Below are positions 1 to 5,556 of a stretch of DNA of 7,995 bases, piece by piece. Origin of the DNA: Lachnospiraceae bacterium (GTDB taxonomy: Bacteria; Bacillota; Clostridia; Lachnospirales; Lachnospiraceae); assembly GCA_019421365.1 (NCBI GenBank), contig JAHZFJ010000059.1:1-7995 (forward strand), read 5' to 3'. A model generated the notes under the pieces. It had not been told where the DNA came from, did no database searches, and saw only the letters and a list, made by a program, of their open reading frames with translations. The position numbers were made by a program, and so were the translations under genes. The stretch's first letter is position 1; each line of letters starts with the position of its first letter.

Positions 1-38
1 ATTATATCAAAATTTTATACCAAGGTGTTACAACTTAA

Positions 39-68
39 TTATACCAGGACACATCTTGGACAATACAC
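39..68 (-). CDS. Possible 9-codon minigene or leader peptide with a CxxC motif
   Basis: Reading leftwards, AAGGAGGA (76-83) is followed after 7 bases by GTG (66-68) and a short frame that reads MYCPRCVLV and then TAA. The start resembles that of small zinc-ribbon proteins (Cys-Pro-x-Cys), but no frame stays open beyond the stop. It could be a leader peptide for a gene beyond the window edge, or the decayed head of a zinc-ribbon gene. A candidate promoter lies just upstream (112-140). The initiation signals are clear in the sequence; whether a peptide is made or matters is inference. Confidence 0.3.
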   Translation of the reverse strand: MYCPRCVLV

Positions 69-111
69 GTGGAAATCCTCCTTATTAATTTGGTTATATG
101 CTATTAATACC

Positions 112-140
112 ATTATACTCCCTTTTCATTCCACGAACAA
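112..140 (-). promoter_or_regulatory. Candidate promoter for the left-edge minigene
   Basis: On the minus strand TTGTTC (135-140) and a perfect TATAAT (112-117) are separated by 17 bp. The site starts 9 bp beyond the stop codon of the 191-residue gene and points to the CxxC minigene and whatever lies left of the window. I see no terminator between that stop and this promoter, so readthrough is also possible. Confidence 0.45.
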
Positions 141-148
141 ATATAATT

Positions 149-724
149 CTAAATTCCTTCTACTTCACACCTTAATTTATAAAAATATTGTACAATCGGG
201 TGTTTCATCTGGATTCGAAATCTTAAATCTCGTAACCTCTTCTTACCAACTCTGCGATCTATCAACGCCAATATGTTCAATATAATATCATTACCATTTA
301 TACAATTATCAATACTACTAGATAGGAATGTATTAGCAGCTTGATAAAAATCTGATTTGCTAAGTATAGCCTGTGCAGTCATGATTTGTTTAGCTACTTC
401 TGATTGCTTTCTATTCTTTGCTATTACCTCTAGGCGATCCACCGGTATCGCATCTCCTAATTCTTTACTTACCGCTTGAATCTCCTCTTCCGTAACTTGC
501 ACTTGAATACTAGAATCCTTCTTAATCTCTTGTTCTAGTTTATACCAAGTGACTATAGATTTTGCATCACTCATCGCAAACACTTCTTTTTTATCCACGG
601 TAATATAACATTTACCTGATTTATCTGGCGCATATTTATAGGCGGTTGATTTATATTCCACTCTCCCCTTTAATCCATCACAAATAAAACTCTCTAATTG
701 TTGTTTCGTCTTACTCCAAGCCAT
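149..724 (-). CDS. Conserved hypothetical protein, resembles the SF0329 family
   Basis: A 191-residue soluble protein with no signal peptide or membrane segment. The N-terminal part (about residues 1-75) opens with MAWSKTKQQLESF and has a KGRVEY segment followed by a Tyr- and Lys-rich stretch (YKYAPDKSGKCYITVDKKE), which looks beta-rich. The middle (about 75-145) is charged and probably helical. The C-terminus is basic (RRVGKKRLRDLRFR) and ends in a QYFYKLRCEVEG segment. From memory this N-terminal pattern matches uncharacterised proteins named SF0329 family; no function is known to me. The ATG at 724 has only a weak ribosome binding site (GAAAGAGAG), but it is the start where the family-like sequence begins. 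An extended -10 lies about 60 bp upstream. The gene is divergent from ymaF, and no partner gene is visible. Confidence 0.7.
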   Translation of the reverse strand: MAWSKTKQQLESFICDGLKGRVEYKSTAYKYAPDKSGKCYITVDKKEVFAMSDAKSIVTWYKLEQEIKKDSSIQVQVTEEEIQAVSKELGDAIPVDRLEVIAKNRKQSEVAKQIMTAQAILSKSDFYQAANTFLSSSIDNCINGNDIILNILALIDRRVGKKRLRDLRFRIQMKHPIVQYFYKLRCEVEGI

Positions 725-780
725 TATTAAACTCTCTTTCTATATGAATGATTTATTAACAATACACAAATCTCATAACT

Positions 781-789
781 ATTATATCA
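781..789 (-). promoter_or_regulatory. Extended -10 promoter for the SF0329-like gene
   Basis: The minus strand reads TGATATAAT, a perfect -10 with the TGN extension that can compensate for a poor -35. The hexamer 17 bp upstream (TGTCTC) is weak. Predicted transcription starts near 774, giving a leader of about 50 bases before the ATG at 724. Confidence 0.4.
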
Positions 790-807
790 TACACTTTATG
801 ATAGAGA

Positions 808-835
808 CAGACATATCTCTTTTACATGATATAAT
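808..835 (+). promoter_or_regulatory. Candidate promoter for ymaF
   Basis: CAGACA (808-813), 16 bp, then TATAAT (830-835) preceded by TGA, an extended -10. It mirrors the minus-strand -10 at 781-789: the ten bases 781-790 and 826-835 are a perfect inverted repeat. A second TATAAT at 893-898, without a clear -35, is an alternative closer to the gene. Confidence 0.35.
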
Positions 836-916
836 GAACCTAATTTGTACGTTAACAAGTATATTTGCACTATTTTATCACATAAAGTCGAATATAATCA
901 TAGATTAATATAGTAG

Positions 917-942
917 AACGATTATACCTAGGTAAAATCGTT
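917..942 (+). promoter_or_regulatory. 26-bp palindrome in the ymaF leader, operator-like
   Basis: Arms AACGATT (917-923) and AATCGTT (936-942) flank a perfect inner palindrome, TACCTAGGTA (925-934), with one mismatched pair (924/935). It lies 30 bp upstream of the ymaF ATG and just before its ribosome binding site. This is typical of a dimeric repressor site, or of a hairpin in the 5' untranslated RNA. No repressor gene is visible in the window. Confidence 0.5.
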
Positions 943-972
943 TCGCAATCAACAGGAAAGGAATAGAACGAA

Positions 973-1362
973 ATGAGCAATTGTTATAAAAATACGACAC
1001 ATGGTTGTAATCAAGATCAGACACATGTTCATGAGTTTGTAGGTAGCGTTCGTATTGTAACCTTCGGAGACGATGCCCACAATCATCGTTTTGCAGGTGT
1101 TACTGAAGAAGTCATGTATGTACCGGGTGGTCATATTCATAAGTTTATTTCTAAAACTGATTTTTATGAAGATCACTTTCACCCTATTTGTGTAAAGACA
1201 GGTCTACAAGTTAAAGTTGGAACTGGCGATGATGCACGTCATGTTCACTTTATTGATTCTCAAACAGAAGTTGAAGATAATCATTTTCATGAATTTATTG
1301 GTGCAACACTAATTGATAATCCAATCGGTGAAAAAGAAGCAAAAAAATATTGCACTTTGTAA
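973..1362 (+). CDS. ymaF: YmaF family histidine-rich protein
   Basis: A 129-residue soluble protein resembling Bacillus subtilis YmaF, a family of unknown biochemical function. Six His-x-His motifs are present: residues 18-20, 36-38, 54-56, 68-70, 90-92 and 104-106, most followed by an aromatic or basic residue as in HVHEF, HNHRF, HIHKF and HFHEF. Several recur at 36-residue spacing (18/54/90 and 68/104), indicating an internal repeat of paired motifs. Cysteines lie at 4, 12, 73 and 127. Metal binding is a natural inference from the histidines but is not shown. Start: ATG with AAAGGA (957-962) 10 bases upstream. The leader carries a 26-bp palindrome, so the gene may be regulated. It converges on ssrA and shares a terminator with it. 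Confidence 0.85.
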   Translation: MSNCYKNTTHGCNQDQTHVHEFVGSVRIVTFGDDAHNHRFAGVTEEVMYVPGGHIHKFISKTDFYEDHFHPICVKTGLQVKVGTGDDARHVHFIDSQTEVEDNHFHEFIGATLIDNPIGEKEAKKYCTL

Positions 1363-1410
1363 ACAATATAAAGTACACCTTATAAATTTGCTATTAACGT
1401 GAAACAAAAG

Positions 1411-1449
1411 AAAAGACACAGTTTTCTTTCCAGAAAACTGTGTCTTTTT
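1411..1449. terminator. Bidirectional intrinsic terminator between ymaF and ssrA
   Basis: A perfect 14-bp stem (1414-1427 with 1432-1445) with a 4-base TTCC loop, extended to 17 bp by AAA/TTT. A T-run follows on the plus strand (1445-1449) and a T-rich tract on the minus strand (complement of 1405-1414). It lies 49 bp after the ymaF stop and 4 bp beyond the tmRNA 3' end, so it can end both transcripts. Confidence 0.85.
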
Positions 1450-1452
1450 GAG

Positions 1453-1811
1453 TGGAGCTGAGGGGAATCGAACCCCTGTCCGAAAGCCCATCCATTGTAG
1501 CATCTCCCATTACAGTCAGTCTTTTATGCAAACCCGAAGTTTGCTGTTCCCTCCACTAATCGCCGACTAACAGGCTATTAGCTTTGGTAGCTTCATGTTT
1601 CTTTTATCTTCTCAAAGCTTTGAAGACAAAGTGCCTCGCAAATTTGATGCCGAGTTCTTAAGCAGCGAGTGGCTTAAGATCGACAGCTGCCACTAGGCAG
1701 CGTACGCTAAATTTTCGTCTGCGTTTATATTTAATTCTAAGTTTTAACGTGGTCCTAGTCCACGAATGGCTTCCACAACTTCAAAACCCCCGTCGAAACC
1801 AGTACAACCCC
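1453..1811 (-). ncRNA. ssrA: Transfer-messenger RNA (tmRNA)
   Basis: A one-piece tmRNA of about 359 nt that rescues stalled ribosomes and tags the unfinished protein for proteolysis. The 5' end (GGGGTTG, from 1811) pairs with CAGCTCC at the 3' end (1454-1460) as a 7-bp acceptor stem with one G-U pair. It is followed by the typical TGGTTTCGACGGG segment. A T-arm with AGGGG, TTCGATT and CCCCT occupies 1461-1477. A short tag reading frame with a TAG stop lies at 1693-1722. The discriminator A is at 1453, and the next genomic bases on the minus strand are CTC, so the terminal CCA is not encoded. It works with SmpB, encoded about 700 bp upstream on the same strand, with one small gene in between. 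A TTGACA promoter precedes it and a strong hairpin terminator follows. Confidence 0.97.
1693..1722 (-). other. ssrA: tmRNA tag reading frame (ADENLAYAA, TAG stop)
   Basis: The frame starts at GCA (1722) and encodes ADENLAYAA before TAG. With the alanine carried by tmRNA, the tag added to proteins would be AADENLAYAA. The end -AYAA differs slightly from the common -ALAA, but the small nonpolar tail expected for ClpXP-type recognition is kept. TAAAC just upstream fits the usual context of a resume codon. The stop lies in the loop of a perfect 6-bp hairpin (GCTGCC/GGCAGC). AAC one codon earlier is a less likely resume codon. Confidence 0.8.
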
Positions 1812-1881
1812 GAAATAATATTCTATTATATAGAATGTATCTTTCGCATATAATTGCTGTATGGCTAACAGACGTGAATTT

Positions 1882-1910
1882 ATATTATAACATAATAATA
1901 GTTTTGTCAA
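1882..1910 (-). promoter_or_regulatory. ssrA promoter
   Basis: A consensus -35, TTGACA (1905-1910), is followed after 17 bp by TAATAT (1882-1887), or after 15 bp by TATAAT (1884-1889). Transcription would start near 1875, leaving a 5' leader of about 64 bases to be removed by RNase P. A second TATAAT at 1825-1830 lies nearer the mature 5' end but has no good -35. This shows tmRNA need not depend on readthrough from smpB. Confidence 0.55.
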
Positions 1911-2054
1911 GAGGTATGTAATTTATACAGCTAATTTTTTTCAACTAATATGTAAATTAAAATTTCTCCTCTTTTCATTCACTATTAGAATTTAATAATA
2001 TAATTACGAAGAATGTTTTTAGCATATTCTTAGATCGCTCATTTTTATTATAAG

Positions 2055-2366
2055 TTATTCATTTAATACATTCCACGCACATGCTTGCTTCCAATATTCT
2101 TTTTTCTCTATGTACGATTGATTTAACCAATCTGCAGCTTCTTTTATTCCTTCTTTGGTAAAATCAAATTGTTTACTTATTTTCAAATTATCATCTGTAC
2201 TTTCAAAATTAAATGGTTGTGGCCATATTGTAACCATAAGTGATGTAACAGGTTCTTCCCCCTCCGTTACTTCTTTTTTTAGTCTATATCGTAATCCATT
2301 CAAACTTCCGGTGAATGTCTCTTTCTTAAGGAAATTTATATTAATAAAATTTTCTCTATCAAGCAT
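2055..2366 (-). CDS. Conserved hypothetical small protein between smpB and ssrA
   Basis: A 103-residue acidic, probably cytosolic protein without signal or membrane segments. I do not recognise a named domain. The N-terminus reads MLDRENFININFLKKE, then GSLNGLRYRLKKE, a hydrophobic strand with an aromatic-proline patch (LMVTIWPQPFNF, about residues 43-54), and a C-terminal helical part (KEGIKEAADWLNQSY, then KEYWKQACAW). Similar short proteins of unknown function seem to occur in Lachnospiraceae (recollection, not checked). Translation start is well supported: ATG with GGAGG 6 bases upstream (2373-2377). It follows smpB by 120 bp on the same strand with a 13-bp hairpin between them, so it may be the last gene of the rnr-smpB unit or separately transcribed. 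Confidence 0.75.
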   Translation of the reverse strand: MLDRENFININFLKKETFTGSLNGLRYRLKKEVTEGEEPVTSLMVTIWPQPFNFESTDDNLKISKQFDFTKEGIKEAADWLNQSYIEKKEYWKQACAWNVLNE

Positions 2367-2422
2367 TATGTACCTCCATGTATCTCATTCTTGTATAGAA
2401 ATATTGCTAATACACATTATAA

Positions 2423-2461
2423 ATGACTATTACATAAATATTATATTCATGTAATAGTCAT
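2423..2461 (-). terminator. AT-rich 13-bp hairpin after smpB, weak terminator candidate
   Basis: Perfect inverted repeat ATGACTATTACAT (2423-2435) and its complement (2449-2461) with a 13-base loop, 26 bp beyond the smpB stop. It lacks a good U-tract (TTTATAATG follows on the minus strand) and the stem is AT-rich, so termination would be inefficient. It may instead protect or define the smpB mRNA 3' end. A TATAAT at 2416-2421 just beyond it could belong to a promoter for the 103-residue gene, but no -35 stands out. Confidence 0.4.
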
Positions 2462-2486
2462 ATTCTAATACTAATTCATATAAATG

Positions 2487-2954
2487 TTAATTCAGATTCT
2501 TAATCTTAAAATCTTTCTCAGCTTCACGACGTTGATCCTTCTTAGCAATATCTTGTCGCTTATCGTAGAGCTTTTTACCTCTTGCTAAACCTATTTCCAT
2601 CTTAACAAGACTTCCCTTAAAATAAACACTTAAAGGGACAAGGGTATAGCCCTTTTGTTGCATTTGCCCACTAATCTTATTGATCTCATACTTATGAAGT
2701 AGCAATTTCCTAATACGTAAAGGGTCTTTGTTGAATATATTTCCCTTCTCATAAGGACTAACATGCATATTGTAGATGTAAAGTTCTCCATTCTCAACAC
2801 GAATAAAAGATTCTTTCACACTACATTTCCCCATACGGAGTGACTTTACTTCTGTTCCATGAAGAACGACACCCGCTTCATATTTATCTTCAATAAAATA
2901 ATCAAAGTATGCTTTTTTATTATTTGCAATTTGCTTAATACTTTCTTTTGACAT
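2487..2954 (-). CDS. smpB: SsrA-binding protein SmpB
   Basis: A 155-residue cytosolic RNA-binding protein that binds tmRNA and places it in the decoding site of stalled ribosomes. Family marks are visible: NKKAYFDYFIEDKYEAGVVL near the N-terminus, GTEVKSLR at residues 33-40, the KGYTLVPLSVYFK strand at 101-113, and IGLARGKKLYDKR at 121-133. The lysine/arginine-rich C-terminal tail (134-155, RQDIAKKDQRREAEKDFK) reaches into the ribosome's mRNA channel in characterised SmpBs. The length is normal. A GGAAAGGA ribosome binding site precedes the ATG. It follows rnr by 47 bp with no terminator, so the two are probably cotranscribed. Its RNA partner ssrA lies downstream. Confidence 0.97.
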   Translation of the reverse strand: MSKESIKQIANNKKAYFDYFIEDKYEAGVVLHGTEVKSLRMGKCSVKESFIRVENGELYIYNMHVSPYEKGNIFNKDPLRIRKLLLHKYEINKISGQMQQKGYTLVPLSVYFKGSLVKMEIGLARGKKLYDKRQDIAKKDQRREAEKDFKIKNLN

Positions 2955-3001
2955 ACTTATACTTATCCTTTCCTATCTATTATTAAACTTATATACAAAT
3001 C

Positions 3002-5227
3002 CTATAGATTGTTAGTATCCCCAACTGTACTATCTTTGTGTACTAGGTCCATAATTGCTTTCTCATCAATTTCATCATGCACATCTTCTTCAATATCGCT
3101 ATCACTTTCTACTAATTCGAAATCAATAGTACGTAATGCTCTATCGCAACCTACTACTTCTATAGTTACCTTTTGTCCAAGCTTATACATCTTCTTCGTG
3201 TGCTCACCAATCATCATATAGTGCTCTTCATCATAGAAATAGTAATCACCTTCCATGCTATTCACATGAACCATACCTTCAACTGTATTTGGTAATTCCA
3301 CATACATGCCCCAAGTAGTGATACCTGATATTACACCTTCGAAACATTCACCAATGTATTGCTTCATGAATTCTACTTTCTTAAGTTTTTCAACTTCTCT
3401 TTCTGATTCATCTGCACGACGTTCAGCTACACTTGATTGTTTTGAAACTTCAGGTAGTATTCTTTCATAATGTGTGATTCTCTTCTCATTCATCTTGCCC
3501 CTTAGATTCTCTTTAATAATTCTGTGAATCTGTAAGTCGGGATAACGCCTTATTGGAGAAGTAAAATGGCAATAGTATTTTGTTGATAATCCAAAATGTC
3601 CATCATTAGATACTGTATATTTCGCTTGTTTCATAGAACGTAACGTAAGACGACTAATCAAAGCCTCTTCCGGTGTTCCCTCTATCTTAGATAACAACTT
3701 CTGTAATTCTTTTGGGTGAATCTCATCTTGACCTATCTTAATACTATAGCCAAAATTATTTATGAAAATACCAAGCTTTTGAATCTTCTCAGTATCAGGA
3801 TTCTCATGTGTTCGGTAAACAAATGGAATCTCCTGCCAGAAATAATCTTCAGCAACCGTCTCATTTGCTAACAGCATGAAATCTTCAATAATCTTAGTTG
3901 CTGAATTTCTTTCATATGCTTTAATATCAATTGGTTTACCTTTTTCATCTAAGATAATTTTGCTTTCTGGAAAATCAAAATCAATTGAGCCACGTTTGTG
4001 TCTTTTATCACGAAGGAGTGTTGCTAATTCCTGCATTAATTCAAACATCGGAATCAATTCTTTATATTCTTCTATCTCTGCTTCGTCTTTATCTTCTAGA
4101 ATCTTCTTAACACTAGTATAACTCATTCTACGATCAACACGTAATACGGTTTCCGCAATCTTGTGTCCTACAACATTACCTTTTTGATCAATATCCATAA
4201 AGCAACTTAATGCTAATCGATCTACCCCTGCATTCAACGAACAAATTCCATTGGATAATTTATGTGGTAACATCGGGATTACACGGTCTACTAGATAGAC
4301 ACTTGTTCCCCTCTTAAGTGCCTCCACATCAAGGGGTTCTCCTTCTTTCACATAATTCGTAACGTCCGCGATATGAACACCTAATGTGTACTTATCACCT
4401 TTCTTAGATATTGTAATTGCATCATCAAGATCTTTCGCATCTTCTCCATCAATAGTAACGGTTTGAAGGTCACGAATGTCCATTCTACCTCCAATATCTG
4501 CACTAGTTACTTCTTCTGGGATTGAATCTAGTGATTTCATAACTGTATCTGGAAATTCAAGAGGAAGATTATTAGCTTTAATAATGGACATAATATCTAC
4601 ACCCGGATCATTGATATGACCAATAATCTCTGTAATTTTACCTTCTGGGCTCTTATCTTTATTACCGAAATCCACAATCTTAACAACTACTTTATGCCCT
4701 GAAACAGCACCTTTGGTGCATTCCTTAGGAATGAAAATATCTTTACCGAACTTTAGATTATCAGGAACAACAAAACCGAAATTCTTGCTCTTTTGGAAAG
4801 TACCTACGATATCAGTATTGCCTCTCTCCACGATACTGATAATCTCGCCTTCTTTACGCTTTCCCGTTTGCTCCTCTTTAATCATTACTTGAACAACATC
4901 TTTATTCAATGCACCTTTTGTTGCATTCTCTGGAATAAAGATATCATCTTTTTCACCTTCTATTGATACAAATCCATACCCACGCTGTGTTCCTGAGAAT
5001 GTGCCGACTTTAAGATTAGCATTTGCTAACTTATATCTAGATTTGGTATCTAACATAACTTTGCCTTCATGTATTAATGTATCTAATACCTCTTTTAAAT
5101 CCTGTTTTTCATCTTTTGGTACTTGCATTAATTGTACAATTTCTTTAAATCGTAACGGTTTGTATTTCTTATCTTCTATCATACTTAAGACAAGTTGTTT
5201 CTTAATTTCTAATAATGTTCGATCCAT
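3002..5227 (-). CDS. rnr: Ribonuclease R (3'-5' exoribonuclease)
   Basis: A 741-residue processive exoribonuclease of the RNase II/R family that degrades structured RNA and, with tmRNA-SmpB, defective mRNA. Domains in order: N-terminal winged-helix-like segment (about 1-70), two cold-shock domains (GTFSGTQRGYGFV from 75 and GTFQKSKNFGFV from 142), the RNB catalytic domain (about 245-575), an S1 domain (about 626-705, GVISGITTWGMYVELP), and an acidic tail. The catalytic aspartates D260, D266, D268 and D269 (DGEDAKDLDD) keep the spacing of the Escherichia coli set, and HFTSPIRRYPDLQIHR (554-569) is intact. The ATG at 5227 is chosen because GGGAGG (5236-5241) lies 8 bases upstream. An in-frame TTG at 5254 would place that site inside the gene. 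The long leader contains several hairpins. Confidence 0.97.
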   Translation of the reverse strand: MDRTLLEIKKQLVLSMIEDKKYKPLRFKEIVQLMQVPKDEKQDLKEVLDTLIHEGKVMLDTKSRYKLANANLKVGTFSGTQRGYGFVSIEGEKDDIFIPENATKGALNKDVVQVMIKEEQTGKRKEGEIISIVERGNTDIVGTFQKSKNFGFVVPDNLKFGKDIFIPKECTKGAVSGHKVVVKIVDFGNKDKSPEGKITEIIGHINDPGVDIMSIIKANNLPLEFPDTVMKSLDSIPEEVTSADIGGRMDIRDLQTVTIDGEDAKDLDDAITISKKGDKYTLGVHIADVTNYVKEGEPLDVEALKRGTSVYLVDRVIPMLPHKLSNGICSLNAGVDRLALSCFMDIDQKGNVVGHKIAETVLRVDRRMSYTSVKKILEDKDEAEIEEYKELIPMFELMQELATLLRDKRHKRGSIDFDFPESKIILDEKGKPIDIKAYERNSATKIIEDFMLLANETVAEDYFWQEIPFVYRTHENPDTEKIQKLGIFINNFGYSIKIGQDEIHPKELQKLLSKIEGTPEEALISRLTLRSMKQAKYTVSNDGHFGLSTKYYCHFTSPIRRYPDLQIHRIIKENLRGKMNEKRITHYERILPEVSKQSSVAERRADESEREVEKLKKVEFMKQYIGECFEGVISGITTWGMYVELPNTVEGMVHVNSMEGDYYFYDEEHYMMIGEHTKKMYKLGQKVTIEVVGCDRALRTIDFELVESDSDIEEDVHDEIDEKAIMDLVHKDSTVGDTNNL

Positions 5228-5241
5228 AGTAACAACCTCCC

Positions 5242-5258
5242 GCCTTTGAAACAAAGGC
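5242..5258 (-). promoter_or_regulatory. Hairpin abutting the rnr ribosome binding site
   Basis: A perfect 7-bp stem, GCCTTTG/CAAAGGC, with a 3-base loop ends exactly where the Shine-Dalgarno GGGAGG (5236-5241) begins. In mRNA such a helix could modulate ribosome access or keep the site exposed. Role inferred. Confidence 0.45.
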
Positions 5259-5268
5259 TTGCTATATT

Positions 5269-5303
5269 AAAAAATTGCAGCGACAAAATTCTTTCCTGCA
5301 ACT
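5269..5303 (-). terminator. Terminator-like hairpin in the rnr leader (possible attenuator)
   Basis: On the minus strand AGTTGCAG (5296-5303) pairs with CTGCAATT (5273-5280), 8 bp including one G-U, around a 15-base loop. A run of six T (5269-5274) overlaps the stem's end. It sits about 45 bp before the rnr ATG, downstream of both candidate rnr promoters. The short stem and large loop make it a weak terminator at best. Confidence 0.3.
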
Positions 5304-5328
5304 TTTGTTAACTCTTTCTTATTTTGTC

Positions 5329-5357
5329 CTTATAAAAAATGATTTATTCCATATTAA
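5329..5357 (-). promoter_or_regulatory. Secondary candidate promoter for rnr
   Basis: TTAATA (5352-5357), 17 bp, TATAAG (5329-5334) on the minus strand. Spacing is ideal but the -35 is poor. It is weaker than the upstream candidate at 5471-5499. Confidence 0.22.
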
Positions 5358-5407
5358 AACTTAATCAATTGCATATAAGCCCTAGCTCTAGAACTCCGTT
5401 CTATCGC

Positions 5408-5469
5408 TAACTAATCAGGTGAAATCAAATACTCACTTCGTGAGTGCTTGATTTCCTTCCGATTAGTTA
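5408..5469. repeat. Three-tier imperfect hairpin in the rnr upstream region
   Basis: Nested complementary arms: 5408-5416 with 5461-5469 (9 bp, TAACTAATC), 5421-5428 with 5448-5455 (8 bp, GAAATCAA), and 5431-5436 with 5440-5445 (6 bp, ACTCAC) closed by a TTC loop. A smaller hairpin, TAGAAC-TCC-GTTCTA, lies beside it at 5389-5403. No long T-run follows on either strand. It could be an mRNA-stabilising 5' structure of rnr or a copy of a dispersed intergenic repeat; the window contains no second copy. Confidence 0.6.
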
Positions 5470-5470
5470 C

Positions 5471-5499
5471 ATTATACTACGTTTTGATTAATTTTCCAA
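5471..5499 (-). promoter_or_regulatory. Main candidate rnr promoter
   Basis: TTGGAA (5494-5499), 17 bp, then a perfect TATAAT (5471-5476) on the minus strand. Predicted start near 5464 gives a leader of about 237 bases before rnr. It lies downstream of the secG terminator, so it can explain independent expression of rnr-smpB. The -35 is in the spacer of a perfect 15-bp inverted repeat. Confidence 0.45.
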
Positions 5500-5515
5500 C
5501 AATTAATCAAAACGT
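5479..5515. repeat. Perfect 15-bp inverted repeat around the rnr -35
   Basis: ACGTTTTGATTAATT (5479-5493) and its exact complement (5501-5515) are separated by 7 bases. There is no U-tract on either strand, so this is not a standard terminator. It covers the -35 and spacer of the rnr promoter candidate, as an operator would. Confidence 0.6.
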
Positions 5516-5518
5516 CAG

Positions 5519-5556
5519 AAAAAAAATCCTTCATCTCATAATTAAGATGAAGGATT
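5519..5556 (-). terminator. Intrinsic terminator of secG
   Basis: A perfect 12-bp stem (5545-5556 with 5525-5536; AGATGAAGGATT in plus-strand letters) with an 8-base loop is followed on the minus strand by a run of eight T (5519-5526). It lies about 165 bp beyond the secG stop and ends that transcript before the rnr promoter. Confidence 0.85.

Noticed and set aside
25..285. Plus-strand open frame of 86 codons
   Set aside because: It overlaps the C-terminus of the minus-strand 191-residue gene, has no ribosome binding site, and its composition looks like random AT-rich sequence.
1309..1503. Minus-strand 64-codon frame
   Set aside because: It covers the tmRNA 3' domain and the terminator; the apparent protein is a reading of structural RNA sequence.
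1960..1975. Minus-strand AGAGGAG resembling a ribosome binding site
   Set aside because: No ATG, GTG or TTG follows at a suitable distance.
2009..2031. Weak hairpin AAGAAT/ATTCTT after the 103-residue gene
   Set aside because: Only 6 AT-rich pairs with no T-run; not supported as a terminator.
5228..5254. Upstream TTG start for rnr
   Set aside because: It would place the strong GGGAGG site inside the coding region and has no ribosome binding site of its own.
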